A stretch of 64,000 nt of DNA from Anaerolineae bacterium. Lineage in GTDB: Bacteria > Chloroflexota > Anaerolineae > Aggregatilineales > Phototrophicaceae. This document shows positions 60,455 through 64,000 of the stretch, piece after piece. The translations under genes and the position numbers were made by a program. Where the stretch lies: positions 183,030-247,029 of the forward strand of contig JAJEBK010000053.1 in NCBI GenBank assembly GCA_022823945.1. The letters are read 5' to 3'. The notes beneath the pieces are model-generated. The model searched no databases. It was not told where the DNA came from and worked only from the letters and a program-made list of their open reading frames with translations. How positions within the stretch are numbered: position 1 is the stretch's first letter; the number at the start of each line of letters is the position of its first letter.

Positions 60455-60488
60455 GGGCGCATTCTGAACTCGGGGTGCGCCTTTTTTG
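60455..60488 (+). terminator. Riboswitch-controlled terminator before gcvH
   Basis: GGCGCA (60456-60461) pairs with TGCGCC (60476-60481), followed by TTTTTT (60482-60487). It lies between the aptamer and the gcvH ribosome-binding site AAGGAGG. Confidence 0.85.
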
Positions 60489-60514
60489 TTTATATCGTAA
60501 GGAGGATTAAGACG

Positions 60515-60907
60515 ATGGGACAATGGAATACGCCAGCCGAGCTTCGTTATGCCAAGTCCGATGAATGGTTCGCGCTGAATGGCAATGTGGTGAGCATCGG
60601 CATCACCGATTATGCGCAAGACCAACTCAACGATATCGTTTATGTGGAATACCGCGATGTCGGCGACCAGTTGTCGGCAGGAGATTCCTTCGGCGAAGTC
60701 GAATCGGTCAAGGCAGCCTCCGAGCTCTACAGCGCAGTTTCCGGCGAGATCATTGATGTCAACGCCCAACTGGAAGAAGAGCCCGAAGTGGTGAATGCCG
60801 ATCCCTATGGCGCTGGCTGGATGATCAAAGTTCGCGTCACCGATGCTGCTCAGTTGGACGCGCTGATGGATGCCGCCGCCTACACTGCCTATTGTGAAAG
60901 CCGATAA
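60515..60907 (+). CDS. gcvH: Glycine cleavage system H protein
   Basis: 130 residues, full length. The lipoyl-carrying Lys66 is in EVESVKAASELYSAVSG, the hallmark of the family. It shuttles the aminomethyl group between P, T and L proteins. AAGGAGG lies eight or so bases before the ATG. It is the first gene after the glycine riboswitch; gcvPA follows after 23 bases. Confidence 0.96.
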   Translation: MGQWNTPAELRYAKSDEWFALNGNVVSIGITDYAQDQLNDIVYVEYRDVGDQLSAGDSFGEVESVKAASELYSAVSGEIIDVNAQLEEEPEVVNADPYGAGWMIKVRVTDAAQLDALMDAAAYTAYCESR

Positions 60908-60930
60908 TTCGCTGGAAAGGCAGCCAAGCC

Positions 60931-62265
60931 ATGAGCTACATACCGCATACCGCAGCCGAAACACAGGAAATGCTGGCGCAGATCGGCGTAGCGTCTTTTG
61001 ACGAGTTGTTTGACGCTGTGCCGGCTGGGCAACGTTTTCCTGCGCTCGACCTGCCGCCTGCCTTGAGCGAAATGGAAATCGCGGCGGAGATGCTGGCTAT
61101 CAGCGAGGAGAACGACCATGCCGGCGATTTCGCCATTTTTCGTGGCGCGGGCGCATACCATCACTTCATTCCCTCTGTCGTCAATCACATGCTGCTGCGC
61201 GGCGAGTTCTATACTGCCTATACGCCGTACCAGCCAGAAATCTCGCAGGGAACTTTGCAAGCGACCTATGAATACCAGAGCATGATGTGCGCGCTGACGG
61301 GCATGGACGCCGCCAATGCCAGCCACTATGACGGCGCAACCAGCCTGGCAGAAGCGGTCACAGTCGCCTTGGAAGTCTCGCGCAATCGCCGCAAGAAAGT
61401 CATCCTCAGTCATGCCATCCACCCGCAGTATCGCGAAGTCGTGCGCACTTATCATCAGGGCAAAGACATCCGCATCATCGGCGATCGAGGTCGTGGCGAA
61501 CTGGTCGATCTGATGGAAATGCTGGACAGCAATACAGCTATGGTGGCTGTGCAATATCCCAACTTCTTCGGCCAGATCGAAGACCTGCGCAGGCTGGCCG
61601 ATACCGTGCATGCCAGTGGTGGCTTGCTGGTGGTTGTGGCAAATCCCCTGGCGCTTTCGCTATTCACGCCGCCCGGCGAGTTTGGCGCGGATATCGTGGT
61701 CGGCGAGGGGCAGCCATTGGGCATCCCGCTGACTTTCGGTGGACCCTACCTGGGCTACTTCGCAATCAAACAACGGCTTGTGCGCAAAATTGCCGGGCGC
61801 ATCATCGGCGAAACAGTCGATGCCGATGGCAAGCGCGCCTATGTCATGACTCTGCGCCCCCGCGAACAAGATATCAAACGCGAGCGCGCCACCAGCAATA
61901 TCTGCACCAATCAAGGCTTGATGGCATTGGCTGCCGCCGTCTATCTGTCGCTGATGGGCAAAAACGGGCTGCGTCAGGTGGGCGAGTTGAATTATCACAA
62001 AGCGAATTATGCCGCCGCGCAAATCAACCGCCTGGATGGGTACAACGTCGATATGACCAAGCCCTTCTTCAACGAATTCATGGTCGCCTGTCCGCGTCCC
62101 ATCGCCGAGATCAACGCCGCGCTGTTGGATGCTGGCATCATCGGCGGCTATGATCTGGCGCAGCACTATTACCACCTGCCCAATCACATGCTGCTTTGCG
62201 TCACCGAGTGCAACACCCGCGCCGAAATCGACCGCCTGGTCGACATCCTGGAAGGACTGCGCTGA
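60931..62265 (+). CDS. gcvPA: Glycine dehydrogenase (decarboxylating) subunit 1
   Basis: 444 residues, usual length for the alpha subunit of the split P protein. MSYIPHTAAETQEMLAQIGV is the typical opening. YTPYQPEISQGTLQATYEYQ, TGMDAANASHYDGATSLAEA and RATSNICTNQGLMALAAAVY are conserved blocks. This subunit lacks the PLP lysine and forms a dimer with subunit 2. The stop codon overlaps the ATG of gcvPB by one base. No gcvT or lpd gene is found in the operon within the window. Confidence 0.95.
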   Translation: MSYIPHTAAETQEMLAQIGVASFDELFDAVPAGQRFPALDLPPALSEMEIAAEMLAISEENDHAGDFAIFRGAGAYHHFIPSVVNHMLLRGEFYTAYTPYQPEISQGTLQATYEYQSMMCALTGMDAANASHYDGATSLAEAVTVALEVSRNRRKKVILSHAIHPQYREVVRTYHQGKDIRIIGDRGRGELVDLMEMLDSNTAMVAVQYPNFFGQIEDLRRLADTVHASGGLLVVVANPLALSLFTPPGEFGADIVVGEGQPLGIPLTFGGPYLGYFAIKQRLVRKIAGRIIGETVDADGKRAYVMTLRPREQDIKRERATSNICTNQGLMALAAAVYLSLMGKNGLRQVGELNYHKANYAAAQINRLDGYNVDMTKPFFNEFMVACPRPIAEINAALLDAGIIGGYDLAQHYYHLPNHMLLCVTECNTRAEIDRLVDILEGLR

Positions 62266-63782
62266 TGTCCGAGCCAATCATTTATGACTTGTCCACGCCG
62301 GGGCGCAGCGGTGTCAACCTGCCCGCGCCCGATGTGCCGCCAGCGCCACTGCCCAACGAGCTGCTTCGTGACGACCTGCCCCTGCCCGAAGTCGGCGAAC
62401 TGCAGGTGGTGCGCCACTTCGTGCGGCTCAGCCAGCTAAATTATTCAATCGATACCGGGCTGTATCCGCTGGGCAGCTGCACGATGAAATACAACCCCAA
62501 AGTCAACGAAGATGCCGCGCGGCTGCCGGGTTTGGCGCAGCTGCATCCCTTGGCCGACCCCGACAGTTGCCAGGGCGCTTTGATGCTCATGCACGAACTG
62601 CAAAGCTGGCTGGGCGAAATCAGCGGCTTTGACGCTGTCAGCCTGACGCCAGCCGCCGGCGCGCAAGGCGAATTCGCGGGCATTCTGATGATCCGCCAAT
62701 ACCACATCGACCGCGGCGAACCGCAACGCGATATCATCCTCGTCCCCGACAGCGCTCATGGCACCAATCCAGCGACTGTGACCATGGCCGGCCTGCGCGT
62801 CCAGCAGTTGCCAGCCAATGCGGCCGGCGAGGTCGACCTGGCTGCGCTGCGCGAGGCTTGCTCGGGTGAAAATGCCAAACATGTCGCTGGTATGATGATG
62901 ACCATGCCCAGCACACTCGGTCTCTTCGAGCCCAGTATCGTGCAGGTGATTGAACTTGTGCAGTCGGTCGGCGGGTTGATGTACATGGACGGCGCAAACA
63001 TGAATGCGCTGATGGCCGTGGTCAAGCCCGGCAAGCTGGGTTTTGACTGTATGCACTATAACTTGCACAAAACTTTCTCCACGCCGCATGGTGGCGGCGG
63101 CCCCGGCAGCGGCGCGGTCGGCGTCAATGACAAGCTGCGCGATTACCTGCCCGGTCCGGTTGTGCGCAGGGATGACGCGCCTGTCGCTGCGCCCGCCGAT
63201 GACAAGGATGCGCCTGGCTGGCGATACGATTGGCACATGCCAGCCAAGAGCATCGGACGGCTCAAAGCCTTTGCGGGCAACTTCGGCATGCACCTGCGCG
63301 CCTATGCCTACATCCGCGCTTATGGCGGCGAAGGCTTGCGGCAGGTTACCCGTTGCGCTGTGCTGAATGCCAATTACCTGCGCGAGAAATTGCGCGGCGA
63401 ATATGCCTTGCCCTATGACCAGACCGCTGCTGGCGCGCGCCGCTATTGCGGGCACGAATTCGTGGTTCGTGGCGCTTTTGACGATGCGCCCGGCGTTCAT
63501 GCCCTCGATATCAGCAAGCGGCTGATCGACTATGGCTTCCACCCGCCCACCAACTACTTTCCGCTGATCGTGCCCGAGGCTCTGCTCATCGAGCCGACAG
63601 AGACCGAGACCAAAGACGACCTGGATGAGCTGGCGGAGGCTATGCGAGCGATCGCCAAAGAAGCGCGGGACCAGCCGCAGTTGCTGCATGATGCACCGTC
63701 TTCTGCGCCTGTGCGCCGCCTCGACGAGGCGAAAGCTGCTCGCCAGCTGCATCTCTGTTGCCCGGCCGCCCGGCCCGCTTGA
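62265..63782 (+). CDS. gcvPB: Glycine dehydrogenase (decarboxylating) subunit 2
   Basis: 505 residues. Lys269 in YNLHKTFSTPHGGGGPGSG binds PLP. LGSCTMKYNPKVNE, PAAGAQGEFAG, PDSAHGTNPATVTMAG and GADLCHYNLH-like MDGANMNALM are family blocks. With subunit 1 it decarboxylates glycine and passes the methylamine to GcvH. The last 30 residues (SSAPVRRLDEAKAARQLHLC...) include the RRLDEAKAARQ helix common to bacterial subunits. It ends the operon, about 90 bases before an IS3-like element. Confidence 0.95.
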   Translation: MSEPIIYDLSTPGRSGVNLPAPDVPPAPLPNELLRDDLPLPEVGELQVVRHFVRLSQLNYSIDTGLYPLGSCTMKYNPKVNEDAARLPGLAQLHPLADPDSCQGALMLMHELQSWLGEISGFDAVSLTPAAGAQGEFAGILMIRQYHIDRGEPQRDIILVPDSAHGTNPATVTMAGLRVQQLPANAAGEVDLAALREACSGENAKHVAGMMMTMPSTLGLFEPSIVQVIELVQSVGGLMYMDGANMNALMAVVKPGKLGFDCMHYNLHKTFSTPHGGGGPGSGAVGVNDKLRDYLPGPVVRRDDAPVAAPADDKDAPGWRYDWHMPAKSIGRLKAFAGNFGMHLRAYAYIRAYGGEGLRQVTRCAVLNANYLREKLRGEYALPYDQTAAGARRYCGHEFVVRGAFDDAPGVHALDISKRLIDYGFHPPTNYFPLIVPEALLIEPTETETKDDLDELAEAMRAIAKEARDQPQLLHDAPSSAPVRRLDEAKAARQLHLCCPAARPA

Positions 63783-63874
63783 CTCCCCGCTTGTGATCAG
63801 AGGTAACGCTTGTCTGGACCTTTGCAATAGAGAAGGTATGAAGAGATGCACGGTGCTAAACCCCTGTAGTGGTC

Positions 63875-64000
63875 CCGAAAAACTGGACACCTAGTAAAGA
63901 GAGTATACTGGATGCACAGGGACGGAGACAGCCCTATGGGAAGGCATCGCAAGTACACACCGGAGACGAAAGTCAGGATCGTGCTGGAAATCATTCGTGG
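63875..64000 (+). mobile_element. Left end of an IS3-like insertion sequence (cut by window edge)
   Basis: The sequence TGTAGTGGTCCCGAAAAACT followed by GGACACC resembles the terminal repeat of IS3-family elements (TGT-x-GTG-x-CCCC-x-AAA-x-x-TGGACAC). The transposase start follows 61 bases later. The right end and target duplication lie beyond the window. Confidence 0.75.
63936..64000 (+). CDS. IS3-family transposase OrfA, N-terminal fragment
   Basis: Reads MGRHRKYTPETKVRIVLEII and continues past the window edge. The KYTPE-x-K-x-x-x-VLE-I pattern is the start of the helix-turn-helix of IS3-family OrfA. A TATACT box lies at 63904-63909. Only 21 codons are visible. Confidence 0.7.
   Translation, partial: MGRHRKYTPETKVRIVLEIIR

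Noticed and set aside
63625..63894. Small open frame across the gcvPB end
   Set aside because: It overlaps gcvPB in another frame and then the IS end; no ribosome-binding site and no protein-like features.

Overview
The window is about 64 kb of a fairly GC-rich bacterial chromosome (roughly 60% G+C judged by eye), densely coded on both strands, with five tRNA genes and one insertion-sequence end at the right edge. No rRNA or other firm taxonomic marker is present. The split glycine decarboxylase (gcvPA/gcvPB), AddAB-type recombination nuclease, SH3-domain secreted proteins with NCC cysteine repeats, DUF3048 protein and many short dispersed intergenic repeats are consistent with a Chloroflexota (Anaerolineae-like) bacterium; that assignment is an inference.

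Layout. 0-2.6 kb: a 5'-truncated M20-type amidohydrolase, a PLP aminotransferase, tRNA-Gln. 2.7-9.4 kb: four tandem paralogous secreted proteins (SH3b, cysteine repeats, HEACH metallopeptidase-like domain), then a convergent PII-like/CPA2 antiporter operon whose 3' end has left decayed copies between the paralogs. 9.5-15.6 kb: galactonate dehydratase-type enzyme, FAD oxidoreductase, sugar isomerase-like protein, and a double-domain amino-acid binding protein with one permease. 15.6-24.8 kb: VOC protein, PspA plus a coiled-coil membrane partner, homoserine dehydrogenase, two Bcp-type peroxiredoxins, an UMF1-type MFS protein with a large extra domain, a polytopic membrane protein, and an SH3 surface protein. 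25-36.5 kb: a NUDIX-like protein, a NERD-AddB-AddA-membrane protein operon, a histidine kinase-like protein lacking the expected His, and a NYN ribonuclease-like protein. 36.9-38.2 kb: tRNA-Pro, tRNA-Gly, tRNA-CAT, a J-domain protein and tRNA-Val. 38.2-42.2 kb: a cobalamin uptake/adenosylation operon (btuF-btuC-btuD-cobO) behind a cobalamin riboswitch. 42.2-50.7 kb: SCO1-like protein, alanine racemase, a TGT without its zinc cysteines, PIG-L deacetylase, DUF3048 protein, MltG, a lipoprotein and pyrimidine-nucleoside phosphorylase. 50.8-60.1 kb: P450, an M42 peptidase with an N-terminal winged helix, quinone oxidoreductase, FtsK, aldo/keto reductase and Gfo/Idh dehydrogenase. 60.3-63.8 kb: a glycine-riboswitch-controlled gcvH-gcvPA-gcvPB operon. 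The last 126 bases are the left end of an IS3-like element.

Functionally the window mixes housekeeping (FtsK, Alr, Tgt, Hom, AddAB, glycine cleavage) with envelope, transport and secreted functions. Regulation is readable at several points: two riboswitches with intrinsic terminators, a hairpin covering the btuF ribosome-binding site, an inverted repeat directly in front of ftsK, and sigma-70-like promoters of the TTGNNN-N16/18-TATANT type. The least explained part is the tandem HEACH-domain array at 2.7-7.6 kb. The most unusual residue-level signals are the missing zinc cysteines in Tgt and the missing phospho-accepting histidine in the kinase at 34.7 kb.
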